A stretch of 64,000 nucleotides of DNA, taken from positions 30,435,883-30,499,882 of the forward strand of contig NC_088789.1 in NCBI RefSeq assembly GCF_949628265.1. The letters run 5' to 3'. Source of the stretch: Cloeon dipterum. Lineage: Eukaryota; Arthropoda; Insecta; Ephemeroptera; Baetidae. Made by a program: the position numbers and the translations under genes. The notes under the pieces are model-generated. The model made no database searches, was not told the DNA's origin, and saw only the letters and a program-made list of their open reading frames with translations. Numbering within the stretch: position 1 is the stretch's first letter; every line of letters begins with the position of its first letter. Shown piece by piece: positions 32,839 to 44,408 of this stretch.

Positions 32839-34974
32839 CCCCGCATAAAAAAATATCACCTGAGAATGTTCTAAGAATATACCGACTTCGCCCAGGATTA
32901 ATCTAAAAAATTAATTATATATGAACTTATGATACGGTTTTTCGTGATACTGGATTAATCTGTAGATTAATTTATGAGAATATTCTAAGAATGTTCCAGG
33001 ATTATTCTGCCGGGCTTTGTTTCAAAAAGCTCTAAAGAATGATCTTAGAACATTCTCAGAATATACTTATGGATTAATCTTTGGATTGATCTAGGATTCA
33101 TATTTAGCGTATCAAATCTTAACTTTGTATTATTCTTTGAGGACAATCTTAGAATGTTCTTAGGTGATTCTAATATCATTTTAAGGTTAACATAGATTGT
33201 GACAAAAATTATCCCTAAATTATTCTTAAAATTACCCTCAGATTGTTCCTAGAATATTTCAAAATCTGTCATTACTATTACTGCGATATAATTGGGAATT
33301 ATTTAAATAATTACAAACTTATTCAGTTGAATTTTTAAAATTTATTTGTTTTTAATCATATCAGGTACACAATTTTCTCTCATTCGATGCCAGCACCGCC
33401 AATCTTGAAGCCCAAACTGCAGAACTTAAACGATTGTATCTTTTCCCGTCGTGCAAAACAGCTGCGGACGGCTTGAAGCTAAAAAAAGGGAGCGACTCGT
33501 AGAAAAAAATAAATAAAAGCTTTTTTCAATTAGCTGTGCTTGGAAAATGGAAGGTAGAAGTATGTCAAGTTCATGCATAATATTTTTCCATTTTCCATGC
33601 GAAGCCAATTGAATCAGAATGTGTAATAAAAATTCTCGTAAGCGTACAAAAAAGGCACCGCGATTTACATGGAAAAATTACATTTTTCCTCACCGATTTA
33701 CAGTTTCCGCCACCCAAACTTATTTATGGGGTTCTAATTAAGAACATTAAGGACTGGAGAGGATCCCATATCAAAATATTGGTGGCAAAAACCGTACAAG
33801 TAGCGGCGAAAAGTGTAATTTTACAATAAAACCGTTGGATTTCAAAGTTGCGCGATCTGTTCTAATTTCTTAGGACGCTAATCTATAAAATGGGACTTAC
33901 CCTGTTGACCGCAAGATCCAGGCCATCCGTCCGAGTCCGCGGGACGTCCGTGTTGTCCCTTACTGGCGGCGTCCGGCGTCCTGCGTCCGTTAATAACTTT
34001 AACTTTGAACGGCGGTTGACCGTTGACGCGTTAGACAAAGAGAGCGAGGCAGGATTTTGTAAGTCTCTTGCTGCTGCCACCGCCCGTCGCCGCTCCCCCG
34101 CTCCACAACAGAGGCAGCAGCAGCAGGCATTCCATGCAAGTGCGTGCATGCATGTGCAGCCGCCGCTACCACGCGCACACTAAAATCGCCCTTTTAACCC
34201 TTTTTTGTACTTCTGACCTTTTATTCAAATTTGCACGTTTGTCGGTAGCATTAATTAAGACTCCTTGTGTTAAGAAATTATATTATTCAATCGAATTTAT
34301 GATTTTTTACCTTTTTTAATCTGGGCAGCTTCTTTGAAAAAAGGCATCATAATTTTGTATTAGATAATGCGAAAAAGGTTTAGGTTTTATTATTAAAATT
34401 TAATTATCGACTTAATTAAAAAATATTTCCCAGAAAAATATTTTTGTGATATTATTTAACAAGATGGCAGTTAATTTTCTTGATTAAATTATGTTTCATA
34501 TTTAATTTTGTGTTTTTAATTGTAAGAAAAATATCTAAGTTCTTCTCTTTTCGGGTTTTTAAAGAATATTCTAGGAAAATTAAAAAAATATTTTGAATTA
34601 ATCTCAGAATGATCCATAGAATAATCTGGGGATAATCTATTAACTTATATTCAAATTTCCCCTTTGGGATTATTCCAGGGATATTCTTGTAAATTAATCT
34701 CTAGATTGACTTTAAAACATTTTAAGGTTAATCTGGATTCATTCTTAGAAAATTCCAAAAATTATTTTTTTGGATTAATCTCAGAATGATCTAAAGAATA
34801 ATCTGAGAATATTTTTTTAGATTAATCTCTAGATTGATCTTAAACATTCATAGATTAATCTCAATTAATACAGGATTAATCCTGGATCATTTTTTTGGAT
34901 TAATTTTTTCGGGTAAATTTTGATTAATCTAAGATTATTCCGGATATTCCTGGGTTATATTTTTTTATGCGGGG
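32839..34974. mobile_element. 2.1-kb terminal-inverted-repeat element, right member of inverted pair
   Basis: The ends read 'ccccgcataaaaaaatat' and its complement. The element is an inverted near-copy of 29489-31665, but its G run is interrupted and its centre differs by small gaps. The homologous sequence in the other duplication arm lacks the element: 'ggaatggc|cagttt' there (read in reverse at 17149/17150) against 'ggagtggc' and 'cagttt' here. That marks the exact insertion point and shows no obvious target duplication. Confidence 0.85.
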
Positions 34975-36000
34975 CAGTTTATATTGTAAAGTCAGTAAAT
35001 ATTTTAATATAATCTCATCCAATTCAAGGGGTATCCCAACTAAAAATACTGATTTAATTACAATATAATAGAGAAAATTGTTTTTTTATTCTTATGGATC
35101 AGAGGCTGTCAAGCGAGTAAAAGTAATATGTTTCTCCATTATATGTTGGCATTTATTTTTCTAATACGTTGAAAGATTGATTTGAGGATCCAAATTTTGC
35201 ACACTCGGCTTTTAACTCACCCGGGTTTTTTCTCAGGCTAAAAAACCAATAAGACCCACTCTGTTTTACTCAAGGCTTCAATATTTAAAGTATATTATCC
35301 TTTATTGCTTAACTGAGCTAATATCTAAGCATATAGGGATCAGTCATAAGGAAAAAGAATAAAAATTGACTTCGTCGTGAGATTAAGGTCGTGACCGAAA
35401 TGCTTCATTGAAAGATTGAGCGCTTAGTATGCAACTTCATTATGATGAATTTTTCAATATTTATATTACTTTTTGAAACTCAAATTTCGTTATGTTTTTG
35501 CTCGGACTATCTGTAACTTTCAGAATTCTAAAAACTAACCAGCGTAAGCAGTCATAGACTACTATGCGGCCTGAATTAATGCCAGGATACGTGAAGGTTT
35601 TGCGACGTTAATCTAGATAAATGGCAAATTCCTGAATAATTATCAAGCTAGATAAGTCCTGACCAAGTTGCATTTGACAAAATCTAATCTGAAACTCCCC
35701 ATAAAAAATTAAAGATACCGAAATTGTCCCCAATAAAACCCAGGAGGGTGTTGTAAAAGGTTAAATAGCCCGGGTGTTTCCTAACCCTGATATATTAGTG
35801 GGATCTTTTGGATATCGTAATGATCGTACTTTGAGAACTCTATTAAAGTGTCTTTATTTTGTAGCTCTTAACACTTTAAGATTCCCTTAATTGGCAAGAT
35901 CATTAGAATATTGTTTCTGAACAAAATGAGACGTGATAAATATCGTTTGAAATCTTAAAATTGTTTATTAATTCGATTCTTTTTGTTTCCAGTTGAGGAA
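34975..36000 (+). repeat. Upstream arm of the AnkA/AnkB inverted duplication, AnkB side
   Basis: Matches the reverse complement of 16.33-17.15 kb in blocks: 'cagtttatat', 'gcggcctgaatt', 'tctagataaatgg', 'ctgaataattat', 'gataagtcctgaccaagttg', and 'cgattctttttgtttccagt' just before exon 1. No gene seen. Confidence 0.7.
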
Positions 36001-36008
36001 AACTCAAA

Positions 36009-37942
36009 ATGAACAACGTGAAAGTGAAAGAGTATATTCCCGATTCTTCCAGCATAAGGAGTGAGTATAGATTTTTATAGCCGATATACACGGAAGTCTC
36101 GAAGCCAGCAAACTTTTGTTTACGTGGTCAGCCATCAGCTATTTAACTGTTGAAAAACGGATGTCGCAGGGAAGAAATATATTTTCATCCTTCTGGGACG
36201 TTTGGCAGAGTATATAATAGCTTGAAAAGATAAAAGAACAAATTTGATTTATTAATTTTTTCAAATTTCTCAGCCGGAACAGTAGGAATAAAATTTGACA
36301 ATGGCTGGGCATTCAAATTAACGCGGCTGAGACACCAATGCAAAAGATAAATAGTTTAAATTGGTCAAATATTTCAGGAAAACGACAACTAGAGAGAGAG
36401 CAAAAAATTAAGCAGGAGAAGAAAATGAAATTGGATGAGCAGAACGAAAAAATGATAAAGAAAAAGCTGAGATTAGTTGAAGAGAACAAAGGTGAGATAC
36501 CCGCTCTCCATTTCGCGGCAAGGGTGTCCGATGTTGATGTTTGTCGGCGCCTCGTGGATCAGGGCGCCGACGTCAACGAAAAATTCAGCGATTTTGGCGC
36601 TACACCCCTGCACTACGCCGCCATGAACGCAGCCCACGGAGAAAGTATAATAGACTACCTCGTGGAAAAAGGGTTAGCCATTGATGAAGAAGATGCTCAT
36701 CGTGAGAAAGCAATCGATTATGCCGTCCAAGCTGGAAATTACAGGCCTGCACTGAAACTACATAATCACTCTCAGAGACAGAATGGTGGAAAAGCAAAAA
36801 TCAATAAATGGCTACATTTTTGCATCGTGCAAAATCTGTTGATGTTCGCGAAAATAGTTTATAACAATTACAAGGGTCAAGAGAGATTGTGGGAACACCC
36901 ATATGATCGTTTTGCCATCCTTGAAACAGCGTGCCAGTTTGGAAATCTGGAGATGTGCAAGTGGTTGCTGGAAGAAGTCAAAATCGACGTCAACCGCTTT
37001 GAAGAGACTGATTGGAAAGAACATATTCTTATTGACGCTGCCGTCAACCGTAAAAATGAAGCGAGTAAGATTCTTCATTACTTGTTCTCAAGGTTCGAAT
37101 TCACCGTTGCTCAGCAAAGAAATGCCTATAGATCGGCTTTCCTTCATCAATTAGGACACTACTCATTCTGTGCAAAAGAAATTGAAGAGTTGTTCCAGAG
37201 AGTTGCGGACACAAAAATGAAAATAGAAGACAAAAATTTGTTGCAGTATTGTGTGTCGCGCAACAATTTAAACGCTGCGAAATTCGTGCATGCAAAAGAT
37301 GGCCACCTCATAAATGAGATCTGTGAAGATGGAGGGACCATTCTCCACCTCGCAGCGCAGTTTGGAAGCGTCGAAATGTGTTGGTGGCTGATTAATCAGG
37401 GTCAAGACATCAACATCTTAAGCAACAAAACTTTTGACAGCTTCCTCCATTACGCTGCGCTAAACTTCATCAATGGAGAAGACATCATCAAGGAATTCGG
37501 AAAGAACGTTCTAGGCGGATACGTGAACCAAATCAACACAAACTTCTTCACTCCCCTTCATTTTGCCATGTTCAACAGAAGACAACACGTTGAGGTTGCA
37601 GAGGCTTTGCTTGAACTCGGTGCCGATTTGAACGTGAAATGGAAAGGGAACAACCTTCTTCACTTCTGCATCGTTGCTGGCAAGTTGGAATGTGCCAAAT
37701 TCGTGGACGCGAAAGACAAAAATCTGATCAAGAAAAGGGGAGAGGGAGGAAAAACCACTCTGCACATTGCTGTTGACTACTTTAACGAAGAAATCTGCGA
37801 ATGGCTTGTGGTGATAAAGGGGGCCAATCCCAGAGAATTGTCTGTTGGACAAAAATCAGTGCTGGAATTGACATCCCGTGAGGAGGTCAAGAAGTGTCTT
37901 CAATCGTTGATTAACAGGCAGGGAAGTGAAATTGTTTCATGA
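36009..37942 (+). CDS. AnkB: ankyrin-repeat protein (2 exons, 538 aa)
   Basis: Inverted twin of AnkA. Exon 1 is 36009-36060 (MNNVKVKEYIPDSSSIR) and exon 2 is 36378-37942, joined in phase 1 as in AnkA. An in-frame ATG at 36338 could also start a shorter protein. The order is basic N-terminus, repeats (PALHFAARVSDVDVCRRLV, GATPLHYAAMNAAHG), diverged middle, then C-terminal repeats (TILHLAAQFGSVEMC, SFLHYAALNFING, TPLHFAMF, GADLNVKWKGNNLLHFC, GKTTLHIAVDYFNEEIC). The coding similarity to AnkA is high throughout, while the tail differs: AnkB ends shortly after the last repeat and AnkA has a further basic tail. AATAAA lies at 38001. No catalytic domain is seen; it is probably a protein-binding scaffold. 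Confidence 0.9.
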
Positions 37943-38009
37943 ATAAATTCTTGGAATGAATAAGGTCCGCAATTTTCAATATACAAAATAACTTTATCGG
38001 AATAAAAAG

Positions 38010-38755
38010 ATGACAGCATAAATTAAACTTTTTCTTAAATCAACACCAGTATAATTGTTGAGTTTGCTTTTCTACTGAGCGCGCAGAATCAAAGATTGGA
38101 TGGATGCGTATGGCCCTTATTTCCTACTGTTTTTCCTGTTATGAAGTTCATTCATTGATTGTTCTAAAAGAATAACTTTAACATGCGGGCGTCCTGCTTT
38201 TTTAAAAAAAAAGAGCAAGCAGATCAGCAAATGGCAGTATAATAATTTTTCAACCGTACCTGCACCATTTAGGCAGTAAGAATTTCTGTTTTGACTGCTG
38301 ATCTCCAAGCTGGTTACGCCCACTTAATGCTTCTTGATTGTGAGAAATCATATGATCATTGCTTACGTCACTCGCTTTAAGTGAGCGTCACGCGATGTGG
38401 TCACGTGGTTCTTGCAGGCATGTCAAGTGGGCGTAACTCCTTAAGATCAGAAATATCAGAATTATCAATAACAAAATCTGATGTTTACTAATAACTTTTT
38501 ACTGCTGACCGTGTTCCTCACTTTGCAGTCGGAATTTGTTTATATTTTTGGCCATCAGTGAAGGTAAGCTATGATGATGTTTGTTTTTTACTATTCAATG
38601 ATGATTTCATCGTAATTTAATCCTTATTCTCCGCTGCTGAGTAATAAGCATCGACTTTCATAAATAAAATAATATTTCGATATGAGTCTTAAGTTTATTT
38701 CTAGATATACAAGTAGTGAATATGAATTACTATAGTTTACAATTTAAAAAGGTTG
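38010..38755. other. Intergenic with a weak inverted repeat
   Basis: Between two convergent ankyrin genes. About 38296-38455 holds an imperfect fold-back ('gctgatctccaagctggtta' and 'cgcccactta' against 'caagtgggcgtaactcctta' and 'agatcag'), perhaps an old MITE. No gene seen. Confidence 0.5.
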
Positions 38756-38820
38756 TTATTTATTGCTGAAATATACTCTCTGACGCGAATTAAAAAAGGA
38801 TCACATCTTTGGAGGGACAG

Positions 38821-40828
38821 CTATACGTTGAGCAACCACTCTAACATGTGATAGTTTTGATACTCTTCAGCGATATGCAGACCCGTTTCCTTGTTCTTGC
38901 CCAGTCCTTCAATCTGTTTAGCGTCCTTAGCGTAAATAAACTTTGCACTAGAGAGCACATTGTTGCCCAAACAGTAGAGCAGCAGGTTGCACATCTTTAA
39001 TTTCACGTCCAGGTCGGCGCCCATCTCGATTAGCGCCTCTGCCGCTTTCAGGTTTCTCGATTTCAGGGCCTTATGCAGTGGCGTTTCTTCCAATTTGTCT
39101 CGCCTGTTCAGGTCTTCACGCAGTCGTTGGCCGAAATGCCGAATGATTTTCCCTCCTTGGTCGTGGTTGTAAGCGGCGCAGTGCAAAAAGGTGGACTCCA
39201 TCTTCGGGTTGATGGCGCTGAGGTCTTGGCCCTCCTTGATCAGCCACTCGCACATCCTGACGCTGGAAAACTCGGCAGCCAAGTGCAGCGTCGTTTCTCC
39301 GTCCTCTGTCATCAAATCCATCTGCGTTCTGTCCTTCTCATGCACGAACCTGAGGGTTTTTTATAAGGTTAAGGGTCATTTAAAGACTTCTTTGACGAAG
39401 TTTCTGAGCACACCAATCGATTCCTGAAGGTCGTATTTAGTTAAATGGATATTTTTCCGACCAAAACGTGCAGCGCGACGTGCGAACTTTTTTCCCGCCA
39501 AAACAATATGAACGAATATGCGATAAGTGCGCATGCGTCAGAGCTGGCTGGATCTGACAAAGAATTCATTTGTACAGGTGGTCTCTCTGCAAGTGCTCAC
39601 TGCTCAAACCAGCGCTCACGCATGCGCAGTTCTCGCGTTTACGTTCATATTGTTTTGGCGGGAAAAATAGTTCGCACGGCGCGCTGCACTTTTTGGCCGC
39701 GAAAAATATCTACTCTATTTAATTCGACCCTCAGGAATCGATTGGTGAGCTCAGAACCTTCGTAAAAGACAGTCTTTAAGGTTTCTTACTGAAATATCGG
39801 AAAAATCAAATTTATGGTGCAGAAAATCATTGTTTCATGCACGTCATACATTCAATTTCACCTATCATAAAAAATCACCAACCTGGCGCCCGCTAAGGAA
39901 TTTTCCACGACGCAAAAATGCAGAGGAGCTTGTTCATCAGCCACAAGTTTGATGTCGGCACCGTGGTCCAACAGGGTTGTCGCCATCTTGATGTTTCCCT
40001 GTATCAGGGATTCGCCCAGTAATAGTGCCAGGTTTTCAGTTGTCAGGGTAAATCTGAAGGATTTGAGAAGGTAGCGGGTGATTCTTCTGCCGTGTCTCTT
40101 ATTCCGCGTGGCTTTGAGGACGGCATCTAACTTCCAGCCGTCGTCCTTGGCCAGTTCTTCGCCGCAGATGCTGAGGAACCACTGCAAGGTTGGCAGGTCC
40201 GTGTACATGGCTGCCTCGATTAGCAGTTTCTCGTCGAATCGATCACTTCCTTTCTTTTTCACCACTGAATTGTCTTTTTCAAAAGCGAATTTCAATAATT
40301 CCAGGCCTTCGCAAATGCAGTGAAGCAGGAGGCTGCCCGGGTATTCGTAAAATTTGAATAGTTTCATCGCAAAATAGATGTTTTTGTTCCTAAAAGCGTG
40401 TGTGACTGCGTCAGTTTCTTCGTAATTCTTCTTTTGGGCATCGGCTCCGTGGCTTACTAAAAATATTTCGATCAATTGCAGTCCGTGGACAGCGTTCTCA
40501 GCAGCAAAATGAAAGACATTGGCACCGCTTTTAGCTTCGGTTACGCCGCCGTAATGGCCTGCCTGCACAAGATATTCGCAAACTTCTTCATCGCCAACTT
40601 TTGCCGCGAAAAGAAGAATTGGAATATCGCCTGCTCTATTCTTTTCTAAAAATTTTATTTTTTCTTCAAGCGTTTCCCTTGGGTTGCATTCCATCCTTGG
40701 AATTTTCTCTGACATATCTATACAAAAGGAACACTTCGATTTTGGGAATTTCTTCTATTTAAATTGTACTTACGGTGGTTGATTTTTTCAATCTTTCTTT
40801 TCAGAGGCTCCCTTTTGTAATAATTCAT
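38821..40828 (-). CDS. AnkC: ankyrin-repeat protein (3 exons, 472 aa)
   Basis: Exons 40774-40828 (MNYYKREPLKRKIEKINH), 39883-40717 and 38821-39349 join in frame. The start was extended upstream from the internal MSEK because the short first exon has a clean GTAAGT donor and correct phase, as in the sister genes. The joined A-R-F-V-H-E-K-D across intron 2 matches the AKFVH motif of AnkA and AnkB. Repeats include IPILLFAAKVGDEEVCEYL, NVFHFAAENAVHG, TTLHLAAEFSSVRMCEWL, TFLHCAAYNHDQG, TPLHKALKSRNLKAAEALI and TGLHIAEEY. It is shorter than AnkA because part of the middle region is absent. Intron 2 (533 bp) carries a fold-back MITE. A reverse AATAAA lies at 38759. It is probably a scaffold; no enzyme domain is visible. 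Confidence 0.88.
39378..39783. mobile_element. Fold-back MITE in AnkC intron 2
   Basis: Arms of about 125 bases: 'gagcacaccaatcgattcct' and 'cccgccaaaacaatatgaac' on the left, with complements 'gttcatattgttttggcggg' and 'aggaatcgattggtgagctc' on the right. The centre carries 'gcgcatgcgtcagagctggc'. A one-arm relative is in PREP intron 8. It fills most of the intron. Confidence 0.8.
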
Positions 40829-41226
40829 TCTATAGGGGATTCAGGTTCTGGCTCTGCAGGAAACATAAAATGTGAATTTTCTTAAATCAATCGACCAAAC
40901 AGTTACAATTAAAAAATATACAAACCTTGAAAATTGAGGAAAAGCCTCGAACCACTTAAAACTTTAATGTGAAAGAGCCGTTTCAACAGCAACCCCTTGT
41001 CTAAAAATTGTGACGAATCTGTACGCGTCTCTGCTTCCTCCAGGCACTCATGTAAACCGCTGTCACCTTTGCCTTCTCAAAAAGGAAACGTCTTGAATTT
41101 TTAGTTGGCGGTGAATTGTTGGAATTGCTTAGCCTGTTGTGGAGCTAAATTCCTAAAATCGCTGTCATATATCGAAAGCAAAGATTTATTTGATGGAAAT
41201 AAGGACATATTTACATAAATAATACG

Positions 41227-41450
41227 CACCAGTTGTGTTCGAAGCCGACAACAGATGGCGCCACCGTATACTCAAATAATAATTTTAATCTTCTATGGAA
41301 TTGTTTCTTTATAAGTTCTGAAAACCATAATATCAGTCCTACCATTCGCCGTAGAAACGTTAGACAATTAAAATTAAATTTATTACTATAGTATACGGTG
41401 GCGCCATCTGTTGGCGGTTTCAAACACTTAAAGGGCTTGTACAACTGATG
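41227..41450. mobile_element. Fold-back MITE, 'atggcgcca' family
   Basis: Ends 'caccagttgtgttcgaagcc' and complement-like 'ggtttcaaacact..gtacaactgatg'. Inner arms carry 'caacagatggcgccaccgta' and 'tacggtggcgccatctgttg'. Related to the fold-back in PREP intron 8. A one-arm relative lies near 41990-42110 ('gttcgaagctgcgaattgat', 'ggcgccactgtt'). Confidence 0.8.
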
Positions 41451-41469
41451 AATTGCCTTTACTTGCAAA

Positions 41470-42310
41470 AGGTTCAAAAGTTTCAAAATAGAAGTATTTA
41501 AATTTTTGAATTTCCCGCCCTTGCTTCCGCCATCGATATTGCTCTCAAATACGGCTGAATCGCCTGATCTATAGGAGGAAGTCGAGTGGTCCGGTGAGCA
41601 GAGTCAGCAGTAGCAGTAGCCCTGAGTCCCGAGCAACCGCGTGCAGCAGCGCAGCAGGTAAAAAGATGCGTCGCACTCTTGATCGTCGGAATTAACAATA
41701 ATTCTGAATTTATCTCATCAGATTGCTTTCCTAGAATCTTGGTTTAAACGCCGCAAATCTCACTTTATCATATTTTTATCTCAAGCAGGGGTGAATTGAA
41801 GGGTGAATCGGTCCCACAAGACACTTTAGATTCTGATATTAGGACCGCTATATATGAGGGCTGGAAAGGGTCACTTTTTATATATTTACTTTCGCTCATT
41901 TTAGCTTGGAAGGTTTATTTCTTACTTGTCTTATTTTATTGTAATGGTGTAAATCTTTAAAAATTTGTAATGCACAGGGATTAATTTGTTAATAATTCAG
42001 GAGTTGGGAAATTTTAATTGTTCGAAGCTGCGAATTGATGGCGCCACTGTTAAACATACAAAATTTATTGAATTTAAACCGCAATTTCAGTTGAATTCTT
42101 GCAAAAAATATAATTATTTTGACGGTGTCAAAATTAAAATTATATTTAGCAGTCAATCTTTTTTTAACTGTTGTCTTTTGTAAAAATACTTCAAGAGGTT
42201 ATAAATCCTCCATTGTCAAAATACTGTCAACCGTTTTCCTAGATTTGTATCCTTTCTTTTCCAGAATTTTTTGAATTCTCTCGACGCTACCCTTCAAACT
42301 GGAAAGAGAT
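41470..42310. other. Intergenic and possible 5' UTR
   Basis: Between AnkC and AnkD. A 'gcgcagcag|gtaaaaag' donor-like site near 41659 could close a non-coding first exon. A 64-codon minus-strand ORF (42199-42393) overlaps the AnkD 5' region; it has no domain I recognise and is discussed under findings. Confidence 0.4.
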
Positions 42311-42454
42311 AAATCGATGGACTCGCAGCAGATGTACCAAAAGGAGAGCAGTGAGTTTTTTAAATTCCTTTCATTGACGCATTTTTCTAACATTCCAATA
42401 TTCCTTACATTGTAGAAAAACGACCTCTTGAAAATTAAAAATAATATTCTTCAA

Positions 42455-43843
42455 ATGGAGTTCCCCACGACGGCATCTTTGGAAGAAAAGGAGGAATTCG
42501 TCAAGAAAAACAGAGGTGAAACTCCGATGCTGCTTTTCGCTTCCAAAGTGGGTGATTTGGAAATTTGCCGCTATTTCGTGGGAAGAGGGGCCAATGTCGT
42601 CGGCACCGTGGACGAAAAAGGCTCCAACGTCTTCCACTACGCCGCCAGGAACGCCACGCACGGCTTGGCACTGCTCGAATACTTCGCGAGCCTCGGAGGA
42701 GACATCCAAAGAAAAAATAAGGATGAGGAGGAAGCAGTCATTATTGCCGTTAAGGAGGGAAACTTCGACTTCGCCTTCACACTGTTCAGCTTAAGATTGC
42801 TGAATATGAGCTTCCTATCACACTGCATCAGCAATGCGATCGGACTGGACAAATTGAAGTCTTTATACGAGAAAAACACGTCCACGGGCCACGTGGACAA
42901 CAAAATCGACTTTAAATCTCTGATTCCCGTAACGGCAGCGTACGGGGACTTGGACATCATGAAGTGGGTCATCGAGATCTGCAGAAGCAGCTTGGAATAT
43001 CATATAGATGTGAGAAACGAAACGCTCCTTCACGGTATAATGGCATGCGGCGACAACATGAAGCACGGCGAGCAAATCGCTATTTTTTTAATCGAAAAGT
43101 ACAGTCTGAAATTATTTACGAAGGATTTGGAGTCTTGTCTGAAATGCGCATTTTCGAAAGGAAACATCCCCGTGGCAGATTTTCTGATGAAGAAGCATGG
43201 TGCTTTAATATTGGATAGAGAATTGTTTCTTATAGAACTCATCTGCGATGAAAACGTGAAGGCCGAGAGCATTGGAGATTTCCTCAACCTGGTCAAGAAG
43301 AAGGTGGATGAGCTCCTCGTCTCTCCTCTCCACTTTGCTTCTCAGTATTCGAGGCCTGAAGTGTGCGAATGGATGGTCCGTCAGGGTTTGGACGTGGCCG
43401 CTGTCGTGAAAGACTCGTTGTGCACGGTTCTCCACTTTGCTGTTTTGAATGAGTCGCACGGATTGGCGCACATTCGGTTCTTTGCCCAGAAAATGTCCGC
43501 GAATGACGTGAATCGAAAGGATTCGCTAGGCCAAACGGCGCTTCACATTGCCCTTGGCAATGCAAGACTGGACGCTGCCGAGGAACTGATCAAATACGGC
43601 GCCGATTTAAACGTCGATTTTAATGGATGCAATCTGCTGCTTTATTGCGTGGGCAAAAACCAGTTCCCCAGCGCCAAGTTTGTATACGGAAAGAAGAAAG
43701 GCCTGGTCGAAGGACTAGGACGAGAAGGAAAGATCGCTTTGCACATCGCCACCGAGTTCAAAAACAAGCCCATGATCCAGTGGCTGAGAAATATCACCCC
43801 GACCTTGACGCTGAGACACAAACTCGCGACATTATTTTATTAA
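42455..43843 (+). CDS. AnkD: ankyrin-repeat protein (about 462 aa, start uncertain)
   Basis: One long exon. The ATG at 42455 (MEFPTTASLEEKEEFVKKN) is the first in frame and aligns with the start region of AnkE's repeat part. A short upstream exon like those of the sister genes exists at 42317-42350 (MDSQQMYQKES, donor GTGAGT). Joining it to the acceptor at 42415 gives a frame that stops after a few codons, although that frame (KRPLE) resembles the KRQLE start of AnkA and AnkB. Either a different acceptor is used or the N-terminus has shifted. Repeats include TPMLLFASKVGDLEIC, NVFHYAARNATHG, SPLHFASQYSRPEVCEWM, TVLHFAVLNESHG, TALHIALGNARLDAAEELI and IALHIATEF. AATAAA lies at 43909. It is probably a scaffold protein. 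Confidence 0.85.
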   Translation: MEFPTTASLEEKEEFVKKNRGETPMLLFASKVGDLEICRYFVGRGANVVGTVDEKGSNVFHYAARNATHGLALLEYFASLGGDIQRKNKDEEEAVIIAVKEGNFDFAFTLFSLRLLNMSFLSHCISNAIGLDKLKSLYEKNTSTGHVDNKIDFKSLIPVTAAYGDLDIMKWVIEICRSSLEYHIDVRNETLLHGIMACGDNMKHGEQIAIFLIEKYSLKLFTKDLESCLKCAFSKGNIPVADFLMKKHGALILDRELFLIELICDENVKAESIGDFLNLVKKKVDELLVSPLHFASQYSRPEVCEWMVRQGLDVAAVVKDSLCTVLHFAVLNESHGLAHIRFFAQKMSANDVNRKDSLGQTALHIALGNARLDAAEELIKYGADLNVDFNGCNLLLYCVGKNQFPSAKFVYGKKKGLVEGLGREGKIALHIATEFKNKPMIQWLRNITPTLTLRHKLATLFY

Positions 43844-43919
43844 TTTTGACTCTGTCAATATTCCACCACCTTCAGAATTCACTGTGATTTTTACACTTAA
43901 ATTTCTTAAATAAATGATC

Positions 43920-44385
43920 CTGTGAATTTGTTCAGGGATTGTATGTATCTTTGATTTCAGTTCATTTTTAAAAACTGGGAGGTAAAAGAAATCGAAATAA
44001 TTTTATATACTTGCCTTTGCACTCGCAAATTTTATTCAGTTGGGGCTTGACATCTGCGAGTATTTTGAGCTTCTTTGCCAAGAAGTAGTCTCTTCCAGGG
44101 TAGAGCAGTGCGTTTTGAGGGTTTCGAGGCTTTTCAGGAGTCGATTAATTTATACCAGGGCAGTCAACAATCCGCAGCAGAAATTTTGTGATCGCACGAG
44201 AAATGAAGAAGCTAGAGGGGATGGTTAATAGGAACATATGGATCAGAGAGGATTGGAGAGTCTATTTTTAATAGTTATGAAAGCTTTTTTATCATACGTT
44301 TCGAATTATTTTTAGACTTTGTTGTGAAAACACGAATCATATATGGAAATAAAAGAGTCTAAATAGGATCATTTTCAACGCCGCA
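43920..44385. other. Spacer between convergent AnkD and AnkE
   Basis: No supported gene. A 62-codon ORF at 44040-44228 lacks a domain and splice context. Reverse AATAAA signals for AnkE lie at 44388 and 44396. Confidence 0.5.
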
Positions 44386-44408
44386 AATTTATTCATTTAT
44401 TCTCAAAT

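Noticed and set aside
30219-34183. ORFs of 88-130 codons in the GC-rich centres of both 2.1-kb elements (for example 30325-30618 and 33883-34149)
   Set aside because: They include a poly-G/poly-Gly run that differs between copies, overlap one another on both strands, and run past a splice-donor-like site; shared sequence reflects element homology, not coding selection.
40774-40828. Starting AnkC at the internal MSEK codon
   Set aside because: The upstream 55-nt exon has clean splice sites and exact phase, as in the sister genes, so the longer form is preferred.
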